DNA of 64,000 nt from NCBI RefSeq assembly GCF_036417355.1, contig NZ_CP143889.1, positions 496,001 through 560,000 of the forward strand, given 5' to 3'. This DNA comes from Akkermansia sp. RCC_12PD (GTDB lineage: Bacteria > Verrucomicrobiota > Verrucomicrobiia > Verrucomicrobiales > Akkermansiaceae). Under the pieces are notes generated by a model. It saw nothing but the letters and a program-made list of their open reading frames with translations, was not told where the DNA came from and ran no database searches. A program made the translations under genes and the position numbers. Positions 26,657 to 34,801 of this stretch are shown one piece after another; position 1 is the first letter of the stretch; each line of letters begins with the position of its first letter.

Positions 26657-27685
26657 TTAAGATGAGAAACTATCGTCCTGCGGTATTTGCTCCATTGTAC
26701 AGGCCCCGTTTTTTAAAGGAAACCGATAATATTTCGCAACGCCATGCCTGAAAGCAACTTTCCAATACAGAATAGCAACTGAAAGACACAACAAACCTGT
26801 TATCCAAAGCCTTCCGACAGGAATATCATTCATTTTCAAAAGGAAAAAACCATAACAATCTTTTAAGAAGGCATACAGCAATAGAATAAGAGGAATACCA
26901 AGATACCATTGGCAATTACGAGCAATAAATTGAAAAAATTGGTCACGTTTCAGTATTCTCCCGTTAACATCTTCAGGATCAGTGGAAAGTATTGTTTCTC
27001 CGTCTTTCTCTAATAATACAAACGAAGGAATGTCCGGAATAGGATCCCCAATGCAATTATGAGAAGGAGTCATTTCATTTTGCAAAAAACCTTCAATTGG
27101 TCTCATTGCATTCCATATCAGACATAAAGTAAAAATACACCATTGTTTTTCTAAAGGCATGTTAACAATTATATTTTCATCATTTTCATTTAAAAGACGA
27201 GAACGTCTGTAATACCCGCAAAAGGAGGCAAACACAGCGTCATTGCTTACAAGCAATGTTTCCCGGTAATTCCTAAATTTATTTGCATCATCATAAGAAC
27301 ATCCTTGAGTTCTAGCCCACAAAAATCTACGAGCACTATCATCCTGTATGATCTTTAAAAACCCCAATTTGGGATCTTCAAATTTAATTTCCCCATAAGA
27401 AATATATTGTGCAATATTTTTCCCGTTGAGAATAATATTCCCTTTGCCCCATGGCATAAAGAGCTTATTTACCCATTGGATGGAATCACTCATTGATTTC
27501 CGTATATCAACTTGAAGCTCCGAAGATTCTATAGATATATGCACACGGCATCTCTGAGGAAATGCTTCTACGGAATAATGACCACAAACAGACCCGTCCA
27601 TTTTCAATAATGATCCATTGAGCGTTCTTTTACCAAGTACAAATTCATTTTTTTGATCTTGAAATACGCAGCTGAAAATACTCAT
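26657..27685 (-). CDS. Orphan membrane protein downstream of the Rhs remnant
   Basis: 342 residues, family not recognised. A soluble beta-rich N-terminal two-thirds (residues 1-240; VHISIESSELQVDIRKSMSD, GKGNIILNGKNIAQYISYGE) precedes two C-terminal membrane helices (WYLGIPLILLLYAFLKDCYG and LWITGLLCLSVAILYWKVAF). Strongly AT-rich compared with the core genes. 264 bp separate it from the Rhs C-terminal tip. A toxin-immunity role is possible by position only. The first ATG (MSIFSCVFQDQ) is the natural start. Confidence 0.65.
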   Translation of the reverse strand: MSIFSCVFQDQKNEFVLGKRTLNGSLLKMDGSVCGHYSVEAFPQRCRVHISIESSELQVDIRKSMSDSIQWVNKLFMPWGKGNIILNGKNIAQYISYGEIKFEDPKLGFLKIIQDDSARRFLWARTQGCSYDDANKFRNYRETLLVSNDAVFASFCGYYRRSRLLNENDENIIVNMPLEKQWCIFTLCLIWNAMRPIEGFLQNEMTPSHNCIGDPIPDIPSFVLLEKDGETILSTDPEDVNGRILKRDQFFQFIARNCQWYLGIPLILLLYAFLKDCYGFFLLKMNDIPVGRLWITGLLCLSVAILYWKVAFRHGVAKYYRFPLKNGACTMEQIPQDDSFSS

Positions 27686-27949
27686 ACCTTTAATAACAAT
27701 TTTATAAAATTTGAGGTGTCCAGAAATTAGGAAATTTAGAAGAATTTCCCCTAAATTAACACTTAAAGAATTAGAGAAAAAAATATATATACACAGTAGC
27801 GCTTGCCGATAAAGTTATTTCTGCTGTCTAGGATCTAGATTTTCCTCCTTGAAAAATCCGACATTGCTTATACGATAATTTAATGGATCCCTTAACTTCG
27901 GCACCAACAGAAATGTCAAATCAACTATCTTTTAGGGAAGCTTTGGCCC

Positions 27950-29415
27950 CTAAATAATATAAGATTCCACACTTCCTGTAATGTACACTCGTCCCGTAAT
28001 AGAACATTCAGGGCATTTAGCTATATCAACAGATCCATCAATACCGATTTTAGCAGTATCTCCTACAGTAGCACCTGCTCTCAACCTAGCTTCCATACCT
28101 CTGATATTAATTTGTTTATCTATACTGGAAACACTAATCCCTATATCATATTCGCCATTTACATCAACATTAAACTTTGACGTATTAGGTGCGAAAATGA
28201 GATTCATGCTAAAATTCACTCTTCCTCCAAAAGAAAATCGGCCATCTCTCATAGGACCTAGCGGGGCACTTTTACTAAATTTAGGTACATAGTAGTACCT
28301 TCTCCATTTTCGAACTTCACAGGCCTGTTTTCGGCGTTGTAGGAGACGTTCCAGATGCCGGTGGAGGTTTTCACCTTCGTCTGGTTGCCGTCCTCGTCGT
28401 AGAAAGGGATGAAGGATTCGTCGCCATTCTTAACGATACCAGCGTATTGGTTGAGATCATTGGTCGTATAATCCGTAGTATCGCCGAATTCAAAGGAGGT
28501 CTTGCGGTTCCCAATGTTATCGTATTGATAGCCGAATCGGCCACCGGGACGAAGCTGGTCGCCAATCAGTTCACTGCGGCTGTTGTAGACACCGTCTTCG
28601 GTATTTTCAACACCATAGGCGTATTCCTGAACAGGCAAATTCAAGACGGAAGGCTCGTCATCGCAGGCCAGGGTTTGCTTCACAAGGTTGCCGAAAGCGT
28701 CGTATTCATAGAGCGTAGGAGCCATGGAAACGGCGTCGGCGCCGGAACCCGTGTCGCGCCCGGTGCGCACGATCTGACCTTCCGCGTTGTATTCACTGCG
28801 GTCATAGATAAAGCCGGAAGTGGAGGGAGTCACCTGGGCAACGATTTGCCCGAAACCGTTGGTCAGGGTCTGGGAGAGAATCGTCGAGCGGTCAGCCAGA
28901 TAGACGGTTTCCCTCAGACAATTGCCGTCGAGATCGTAGGAGTGGTGGATTTCGCGCTGTCCGTGCCGTACTCGTGCATGATGCTGCCGTCGGCGTGAGT
29001 TCGGTGACGAGAATAGCCCCGGCGGGTGTCGTGACAGTGGTCGTTAGTCCGTCTTCGCTGTAGGCCGTAGTCCATACTAGAGAATCCGGCGGAAGCTTTC
29101 TATCCTGATATAGTTTCTTCAATTCTTCTCCTGAATCGGACTGTGGAGGAAGAGGCAGTAGCTTGGCACTGGAAATAAACCATTCAAAAGCGTCTTCACA
29201 GGGACGCCATTAATCCCATCCTTCTGTCCAGACATAAGACCCGGGAGGAAGAGTCCGCTGATGATAGAACCCTTTTAGCTCGTCTTCGGAAAAAGGTCCT
29301 TCCTGTGTGCTGCCTGGTCGAGCAAGGTAAGCCGGGCGTTGGTGTTATTGCTGAACTCGCGCATGGCGACGAGCTGTTCCTGTTTGGTTGAGTGTGTTGT
29401 TGATGTGGACATCAT
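27950..29415 (-). pseudogene. Decayed GYF_2-Rhs (YD-repeat) gene
   Basis: Remnant of a large multidomain gene starting 8 bp after the kinase stop (ATG 29415, MMSTSTTHSTKQEQLVAMRE). After a frameshift near 29335 comes a GYF_2 (DUF4339) domain: YLARPGSTQEGPFSEDELKG ... TLPPGSYVWTEGWD, interrupted by TAA at 29210-29212. A second partial GYF_2 motif (LPPDSLVWTT) runs straight into YD-repeat sequence (AYSEDGLTTTVTTPAGA). Two more frame changes near 28995 and 28945 lead to the 28258-28833 segment with YNAEGQ, YEYDAFGNLVKQ, YQYDNIGNRKT, YDEDGNQTKV and NAENRPVKF repeats. It breaks again into a tip (from about 28297 to 27950; APLGPMRDGRFSFGG ... ITGRVYITGSVE). At least four lesions make it non-functional as one protein. 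Confidence 0.85.
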
Positions 29416-29423
29416 GATTCGAT

Positions 29424-30650
29424 TTAATGGTTGGTGGTTTGATTCCGGGATGCCTGATTCAACGCACTTCGACGCCTGATGCAAAGCTTGCACAAGGGAC
29501 GGGCATGAGATTGCCGTAAACGCCGGACAATGTCGTCAGGAGCCTCCCGGAAGCGAATACCGCAGTCCGTACAGATGTTGGGCATCATCTGTTCCATCAG
29601 ATTGCGGGGCGGGCAGGGACGGTCATGCAGGAGATCCCGGTAAATGGGATGATCCCTTCTTCCTCCCGGTTCCATATCCCTGAGGTATTGCAGCAAACAA
29701 CGCGCCAGATACCCCGGCATGACGCGTGGACGCAAATCGCGACGCTGGACACAGGTAAGATTGTGACCGAGGGCATCGCGGAGTTTGCGGGGGAGATACG
29801 ACCAGACATAGCGCCCGGGCGTATCGGGCGGGTAGAATCCCGCCGGAGGCTTGTACGAAGCAAACGGGTATGGCAGTACTCCCTTTCTGGCTGCCTCCTG
29901 CATCTCTTCTTCGCTACCTTGCCGGGCAAAGGGAGACAGACCGAAAGTCAATGTCATGAAGAGCAGGACGGACAGGGAGTAGGTATCGTGACTACGGGTA
30001 CGGAGGAAGTCTCCATAATTGCCGTGGAATTCAGGAGCCCGGAAACGTTCCGTCCCGACGGAACAGGGATAGTCTTCGACCTGGAAACTGTCGGCATCAA
30101 TCCAATGGACAGAGCCATCAGAAGAAACCATCACATTGCCGGGATGAAGATCGCCTAGAATAACACCGTAACGGTGCAGAGTATGGACAGCTTCCGATAA
30201 ATTCAGGCATAGCCTGGTCAGATCGTAACGAGTCCATGAGGGGAATTGTTTCTTCAGCAGCTCCGCATGAAACGCAAAAACCCCGAGCGGAACACCGTCC
30301 GCCCGGGGCATCAGAACGCCGACAAAACGCCGCAGTTCGTCGTACAGGATCTCGCGCGGCCACGCCACGCACGGTGAACGAATGGGGCGGGAACACATGA
30401 GCCGAAGCTTCTGCTCGCGCCAACGTGTCCGTTGGTTCGGATGGTAGAGCTTGGCAACGAGTGGTGTTTCTGATGCTGAATGAACCGCAAAGACCGATCC
30501 TTCACCGCCTTCCGCGATGGGTTTTTCCAGAACGATTCGTTTCCCCTCACCTGAAAACAGGACATCCCCGGTCGAGTACTTCCCGCCATTGCCGCAGAGT
30601 TCTTCATCCAGCCGTCTCACCTGATGGCGGAGTGCATAGAATGGAGTCAT
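29424..30650 (-). CDS. Protein kinase-like protein with C-terminal zinc site
   Basis: 408 residues with eukaryotic-type kinase landmarks: glycine loop AEGGEGSVF (46-54), catalytic Lys67 in VAKLYH, catalytic loop VILGDLHPGNVMV (163-175; D167 and N172), Mg-binding DAD (185-187) replacing DFG, and APE-like FRAPEFHG (203-210). A C-terminal pair of CxxC motifs (CTDCG and CKLC, about 363-392) probably binds zinc. Substrate unknown. It is the first gene of the kinase/GYF_2-Rhs/membrane-protein set, with 8 bp to the Rhs pseudogene, so it was probably cotranscribed. A broken second copy of its 5' region lies at 31998-32306. Confidence 0.82.
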   Translation of the reverse strand: MTPFYALRHQVRRLDEELCGNGGKYSTGDVLFSGEGKRIVLEKPIAEGGEGSVFAVHSASETPLVAKLYHPNQRTRWREQKLRLMCSRPIRSPCVAWPREILYDELRRFVGVLMPRADGVPLGVFAFHAELLKKQFPSWTRYDLTRLCLNLSEAVHTLHRYGVILGDLHPGNVMVSSDGSVHWIDADSFQVEDYPCSVGTERFRAPEFHGNYGDFLRTRSHDTYSLSVLLFMTLTFGLSPFARQGSEEEMQEAARKGVLPYPFASYKPPAGFYPPDTPGRYVWSYLPRKLRDALGHNLTCVQRRDLRPRVMPGYLARCLLQYLRDMEPGGRRDHPIYRDLLHDRPCPPRNLMEQMMPNICTDCGIRFREAPDDIVRRLRQSHARPLCKLCIRRRSALNQASRNQTTNH

Positions 30651-30769
30651 GGGTGCATGACGGCAGGTAATAAGCCGTCATATATAGATGACGCGAAGGG
30701 AATAGATTTTTCAATTATGATTGATGAAATTATTTAGTTGGTATATTTTATCAATCGTAAGGAGAAAAA

Positions 30770-31975
30770 ATGACGACTCTTATTCCGCGCCCCCAGTATA
30801 CCGAACGCATTGCTCCGTTTATCGGCAAGAACATCATCAAGGTTCTTACCGGGCAGCGTCGTATCGGCAAGAGCTTTATCCTGCGTCAGGTGATGGAGGA
30901 AATTCGCAGGAAGGAGCCGGAGGCGCACATCATTTCCATCAACAAGGAGCTGGAGCAATTCCGGGATATCCGTACCTATGAGGATTTGTCACATTATCTG
31001 GAACCTTTGCTGAGCAAACCGGGCCCCCATTACCTGTTCATCGATGAGGTACAGGAGATTGAGGGCTTCCAGTTCTGCCTGCGCAGCCTGCTGGCCGAGG
31101 AGAAGTGCGATATTTTCTGCACTGGCAGCAATGCCCAAATGCTTTCGGGGGAACTGGCGACTCATCTGGCCGGACGGTCCGTAAGTTTCGATGTTCACAG
31201 CTTGAGTTACCGGGAGTTCCTGACCTTCCATCGTCTGGAAACCGGGCAGGAGAGCCTGAAAAAGTATCTGACGTTTGGCGGTATGCCTTATCTGGCCCAT
31301 ATCGGGCTGAAAGCCGATGTTCCTTTCGAGTATTTGCGTTCCGTTTATTCCACCATTCTATTGAAGGATACGGTGGCCCGGGAGAAGATACGCAATGTGC
31401 ATTTTCTGGAAGATCTCGTGACCTATCTGGCCGACAATATCGGCAATCTGTTTTCAGCCAACAATATCAGCAAGTTTCTGAAGTCGCAGCGGGTGGATCT
31501 GTCTCCCCAGGTGACGCTGAATTACCTGCGGGCCCTGAGCAATGCCTATTTGATTCACCGGGTTTCCCGCACCGAGGTGGGCGGCATGAAGATTTTCGAA
31601 ACGGGAGAAAAGTTTTACTTCGAGGATATCGGCATCAGCCATGCCATCCGGGGCTTCAATTTCCGCCGGGATGTTCACAAGGTGATGGAGAATGCGGTTT
31701 ACCTGCATCTGATTCAGCAGGGGTATTCCGTCCATGTCGGGCAGCTGAAGGAGCAGGAGATTGATTTTGTCGCCGACAAGTCGGGAGACAAGCTCTATGT
31801 TCAGGTGAGCCTGAATGTCGCCGACGAGAAGACAGCCGCCCGGGAGTTCGGGAATCTGCTGGCCGTTCAGGACAATTATCCCAAGTATGTGGTGACGCTC
31901 AATGATATGATTCTGGGCGACAATCAGGAGGGCATCCACCACATGAATCTGGAAGAATTTCTGTTGAAGGAATGA
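30770..31975 (+). CDS. DUF4143-type AAA ATPase
   Basis: 401 residues of the ATPase family with N-terminal AAA_14 and C-terminal DUF4143 (PD-(D/E)XK-like) domains. Walker A GQRRIGKS (28-35), Walker B HYLFIDEVQEIEGF, sensor-like FCTGSNAQMLSGELATHLAG, then a winged-helix segment (LFSANNISKFLKSQRVDLSP) and the nuclease-fold end with GQLKEQEIDFVADKSGDKLYVQV (E, D and QV positions of the fold). Its cellular role is not settled in the family; many copies are in mobile or accessory DNA. A ribosome-binding-like AAGGAG lies 8 bases before the ATG. It is divergent from the kinase and sits between the intact and broken kinase 5' regions. Confidence 0.92.
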   Translation: MTTLIPRPQYTERIAPFIGKNIIKVLTGQRRIGKSFILRQVMEEIRRKEPEAHIISINKELEQFRDIRTYEDLSHYLEPLLSKPGPHYLFIDEVQEIEGFQFCLRSLLAEEKCDIFCTGSNAQMLSGELATHLAGRSVSFDVHSLSYREFLTFHRLETGQESLKKYLTFGGMPYLAHIGLKADVPFEYLRSVYSTILLKDTVAREKIRNVHFLEDLVTYLADNIGNLFSANNISKFLKSQRVDLSPQVTLNYLRALSNAYLIHRVSRTEVGGMKIFETGEKFYFEDIGISHAIRGFNFRRDVHKVMENAVYLHLIQQGYSVHVGQLKEQEIDFVADKSGDKLYVQVSLNVADEKTAAREFGNLLAVQDNYPKYVVTLNDMILGDNQEGIHHMNLEEFLLKE

Positions 31976-31997
31976 TCGAGACAATCATCAGCTGGCA

Positions 31998-32306
31998 GTC
32001 AAAACCGGCAAAACACCGCAGTTCATCGTACAGGATTTCGTGCGGCCACGCCATGCACAGGTAACGAATGGGCCGGGAACACACCAGCCGAAGCTTCTAT
32101 TCGCACCATCGCATCAGTTGCGTTAGATGATAGAGTTTCGCTACAGAATAAGTTGGTGGTGACCGCAAGCACTCGATCCTTCACCGCCTTCTGCAATAGA
32201 TTTTCGCAGAACAATTCGTTTTCCTCAACCTGAGTATAGAACATCCCCGGTTGAGTACTTCCTGCCATGGCCGTAGAGTGTTTCATCCAGCCACCTCATC
32301 TGATAG
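31998..32306 (-). pseudogene. Broken duplicate of the kinase 5' region
   Basis: DNA here aligns in order with 30310-30635, the first ~115 codons of the kinase gene, at roughly three-quarters identity by eye (e.g. GCCGAAGCTTCT, CGATCCTTCACCGCCTTC, ACATCCCCGGT). Small insertions and deletions break the frame; the readable pieces are RPIRYLCMAWPHEILYDELR and STAMAGSTQPG in different frames. No kinase catalytic part follows. It is a relic of a second kinase gene. Confidence 0.8.
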
Positions 32307-32341
32307 GAAAAAATGCAGATAGATGCAAAACAACACAATAT

Positions 32342-32488
32342 ATTGATATTGTATCAATTATACATAATTCGCCAGATTTCCGTTTTACAAAACGGCCATA
32401 CGGGCCGTTCATTGTGCAATCTTTATGACAAAAACTCCTTGTGGAATAAGGGTAAAAACAGCCCGAAAGTGTACACACTTTGTACACA
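32342..32488. repeat. Cluster of short palindromes and a direct repeat
   Basis: ATTGATA-TTG-TATCAAT (32342-32358), AACGGCC-atacg-GGCCGTT (32391-32409) and two copies of TGTACACA starting 11 bp apart (32470-32477, 32481-32488). They lie in the non-coding strip between the broken kinase copy and tRNA-Leu. They may be protein-binding sites or relics of a promoter; no gene starts here. Confidence 0.4.
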
Positions 32489-32535
32489 GATTGGGGCCGT
32501 TTCATGAAATTTGCACGAACTCCCCCTGAAACAAG

Positions 32536-32570
32536 TAACCCCTTCCAAGCTGTTAACTTAAAAGGGGTTA
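32536..32570 (-). terminator. Hairpin downstream of tRNA-Leu
   Basis: 9-bp stem TAACCCCTT/AAGGGGTTA (32536-32544, 32562-32570) with a 17-base loop, beginning 3 bases after the tRNA 3' end on the minus strand. There is no U-run behind it, so it may be a processing or weak termination signal. Confidence 0.4.
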
Positions 32571-32572
32571 TA

Positions 32573-32660
32573 TGGTGCGCCCGAAAGGACTCGAACCTTC
32601 ACGGGGTTGCCCCCACTAGAACCTGAATCTAGCGCGTCTACCAATTCCGCCACGAGCGCA
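32573..32660 (-). tRNA. tRNA-Leu (anticodon CAG)
   Basis: 88-base class II tRNA with encoded CCA. Acceptor TGCGCTC/GGGCGCA, D-arm GTGGCGGAATTGGTAGAC, anticodon stem-loop CTAGA-TTCAGGT-TCTAG (anticodon CAG, reads CUG), long variable arm TGGGGGCAACCCCGT and T-arm GGTTCGAGTCC. CTG is the favoured Leu codon in these genes. Its 3' end faces the accessory island at 25.7-32.3 kb. Confidence 0.95.
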
Positions 32661-32687
32661 CATGGTTTGGTAAGAACGGGAGTTATT

Positions 32688-34661
32688 ATGCACAGGAAGG
32701 CCTTCTTTGCAACCATTTTCCCGTGTATTCGGAAAAATATTTTTACGGCCGGCTTTTTCCGTTCCCTTCCATGGCGCCCGGAAAACGATATAAGGACTTC
32801 TCAAATCCTTCCGTATGCAGTAGGCTTCCGACGGCATTCAGAGGGCACCATTTTCAGATTTGTGAATGAGAACAGGGAAAAACCGGTTTTAAACCGTTTC
32901 GAGATCATGGAACTGGCGTTCGGCATGTGCACGCTGGGCGCCTTGATGTGGCTTCTGTGGCTGAACGGGTTTGACGCGATTCACGAAGACCAGGTTTCCC
33001 TGCGCTATTTCCGGGAGATTCTTTCTCTGCTGGTCCTCGGGCAGCTGGCGGGAGTGATCGGAATTCTCCGTGAAAAATGGCTCTCCAAGACCATTCGGAA
33101 TCCGCGCTGGGTGGAGCTTGGCATGGGGCTTCTCATTCTCGTCATGCTGATCGGGAATTATTCGAATTCCGCCTTCTTTTCCAGGATAGAGCTTCAGAAT
33201 ATTTTCCGTGCGCTGTGCCTCTGCTATGGAGCGGCTCCGCTGCTGAACCTGAAGGAGTATTTTTTCCGCATTGCCCGCAGAAAGAGGGGATTCCGCATGC
33301 CGCGCATCCGCCCTGCCCTGCTTTTCCTGATTACCCTGATTGCTTTCATTGCGCTGGGGGGAACCCTGCTGATGTCTCCGGGCGCCACGAAGGAAGGCAT
33401 TTCCCTGTCCCCCACGGACGCCTATTTCATCAGCACCAGCGCCGTGTGTGTGACCGGCCTGGTTCCCCTGAACGTTCACGAGCATTTCACCAATTACGGC
33501 CAGACCATTCTTCTGGCCCTGTTCCAGATCGGCGCGTTCGGGATTATGACATTCACCTATTTCGTCTCCCTGATGGTGGGCCAGGGGCTGACCCTGCGCT
33601 CCAAGGTAACCATCAGCAATCTTCTGGACGAGGAGGGCATCACCCAGGTGGACCGGTTCATCAAGAATATCATTGCCGTCACGTTCGGCGTGGAAGCCCT
33701 GGGAGCCGTCGCTCTTTATTTTTCCTGGCGCGGCATTCCCGGACTGGAAGGGGATACGCTGTGGTGGTACGCCGTGTTCCATTCCGTTTCCGGCTTCTGT
33801 AATGCGGGTTTCAGCCTGTTTGCCGACAATCTGGCTACGCCGGACGTGGCTTACAACATGGGAGGGCAGATCACTATCATGGTGATGGTGTTGTGCGGGA
33901 GCCTGGGCTTTGCCATGTATCTGGAAATTGTCCGCAGGGCCAGGGTAGCCCTGGGTTGGGACCGCCGGGATACGGTCAGCCGCCACTGGTCCACGTACAG
34001 CTGGCTGGTGGTGCGCATGACGGCGGCGCTGGTGCTGGGCGGCGGCCTCGTCCTGTTTCTGATCAAGATAATCGACGGAAGCGTGTTCAATTCTTCCGAC
34101 CCCTGGTACTGGATTCTGTGGGAGAGCCTGTTCAACGCCACGGCGCGCACCGCCGGATTCAATATTTCCGATATGGCGCTCAATAGCGTGCCCTATGCCC
34201 TGTTCCTTTCCGCACTCATGTTCATCGGCGGAAATCCCGGTTCCACGACTGGGGGCGTGCATACCACCGCCTTTGCCGTTTCCTGCGGAGAGGTGGCGCG
34301 CATCCTGCAAGGGAAGCAGGACGTCGTGATGCACAGGCGCCGCATTGCCCGCAGCGTGGTGGAACGCTCCGTCATCACCGTCATTCTGGCCGGGGCATGG
34401 GTGGGCATGATGACGATGGTCATGTGTTTCGCGGAGCCGGGCCTTTCCCTGGAACGCCTGTTTTTCGAGGTGGTCAGCTCCTTCGCCACTGTCGGCTTTT
34501 CCTGGAACGTCACTCCGGAACTCAGCGATGTGGGCAAGTGGATCATCGTGTTCAACATGATCGTGGGGCGCGTGGGCATGGTCGCCTTTGTGCTGGCTTT
34601 CATGAAGCAACCCTCCAAGTCGCCCATCCGTTATCCGGAGACTAGGCTTCCCCTGAGCTGA
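32688..34661 (+). CDS. TrkH/KtrB-type K+ transporter membrane subunit
   Basis: Potassium (or sodium-coupled potassium) channel subunit of the inner membrane. The four selectivity-filter loops are visible: STSAVCVTGL, HSVSGFCNAGFS, NATARTAGFN and SSFATVGFS, each with the conserved Gly, spaced by membrane helices. About 650 residues from ATG 32688, which has GGGAG at a proper distance. The first 60-70 residues have weak coding character, so the true start may be GTG 32862 or ATG 32907 (MELAFGMCTLGALMWLLW). No TrkA/KtrA gating subunit is in the window. Confidence 0.92.
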   Translation: MHRKAFFATIFPCIRKNIFTAGFFRSLPWRPENDIRTSQILPYAVGFRRHSEGTIFRFVNENREKPVLNRFEIMELAFGMCTLGALMWLLWLNGFDAIHEDQVSLRYFREILSLLVLGQLAGVIGILREKWLSKTIRNPRWVELGMGLLILVMLIGNYSNSAFFSRIELQNIFRALCLCYGAAPLLNLKEYFFRIARRKRGFRMPRIRPALLFLITLIAFIALGGTLLMSPGATKEGISLSPTDAYFISTSAVCVTGLVPLNVHEHFTNYGQTILLALFQIGAFGIMTFTYFVSLMVGQGLTLRSKVTISNLLDEEGITQVDRFIKNIIAVTFGVEALGAVALYFSWRGIPGLEGDTLWWYAVFHSVSGFCNAGFSLFADNLATPDVAYNMGGQITIMVMVLCGSLGFAMYLEIVRRARVALGWDRRDTVSRHWSTYSWLVVRMTAALVLGGGLVLFLIKIIDGSVFNSSDPWYWILWESLFNATARTAGFNISDMALNSVPYALFLSALMFIGGNPGSTTGGVHTTAFAVSCGEVARILQGKQDVVMHRRRIARSVVERSVITVILAGAWVGMMTMVMCFAEPGLSLERLFFEVVSSFATVGFSWNVTPELSDVGKWIIVFNMIVGRVGMVAFVLAFMKQPSKSPIRYPETRLPLS

Positions 34662-34801
34662 CGTGCCGTCAAACATCCGTTTACCGCGTCATACACGGAT
34701 GACAAACGCAGTTCCCTCTTGAAAATACCCGGTTTGCATCAACAATGCCGGACTCTCCGCGCCTGGCCCGGCAAACAGCAATAACGGCAGGCCTTCTTGT
34801 C

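Noticed and set aside
26497-26751. 84-codon plus-strand frame preceded by an AGGAG
   Set aside because: It runs antisense into the 342-residue gene, shows no motif and its C-terminal third has non-coding composition.
32889-34676. 595-codon minus-strand frame opposite the TrkH gene
   Set aside because: Rich in His/Gln/Arg as expected from antisense of a membrane protein; the plus strand has all four K+ filter loops.
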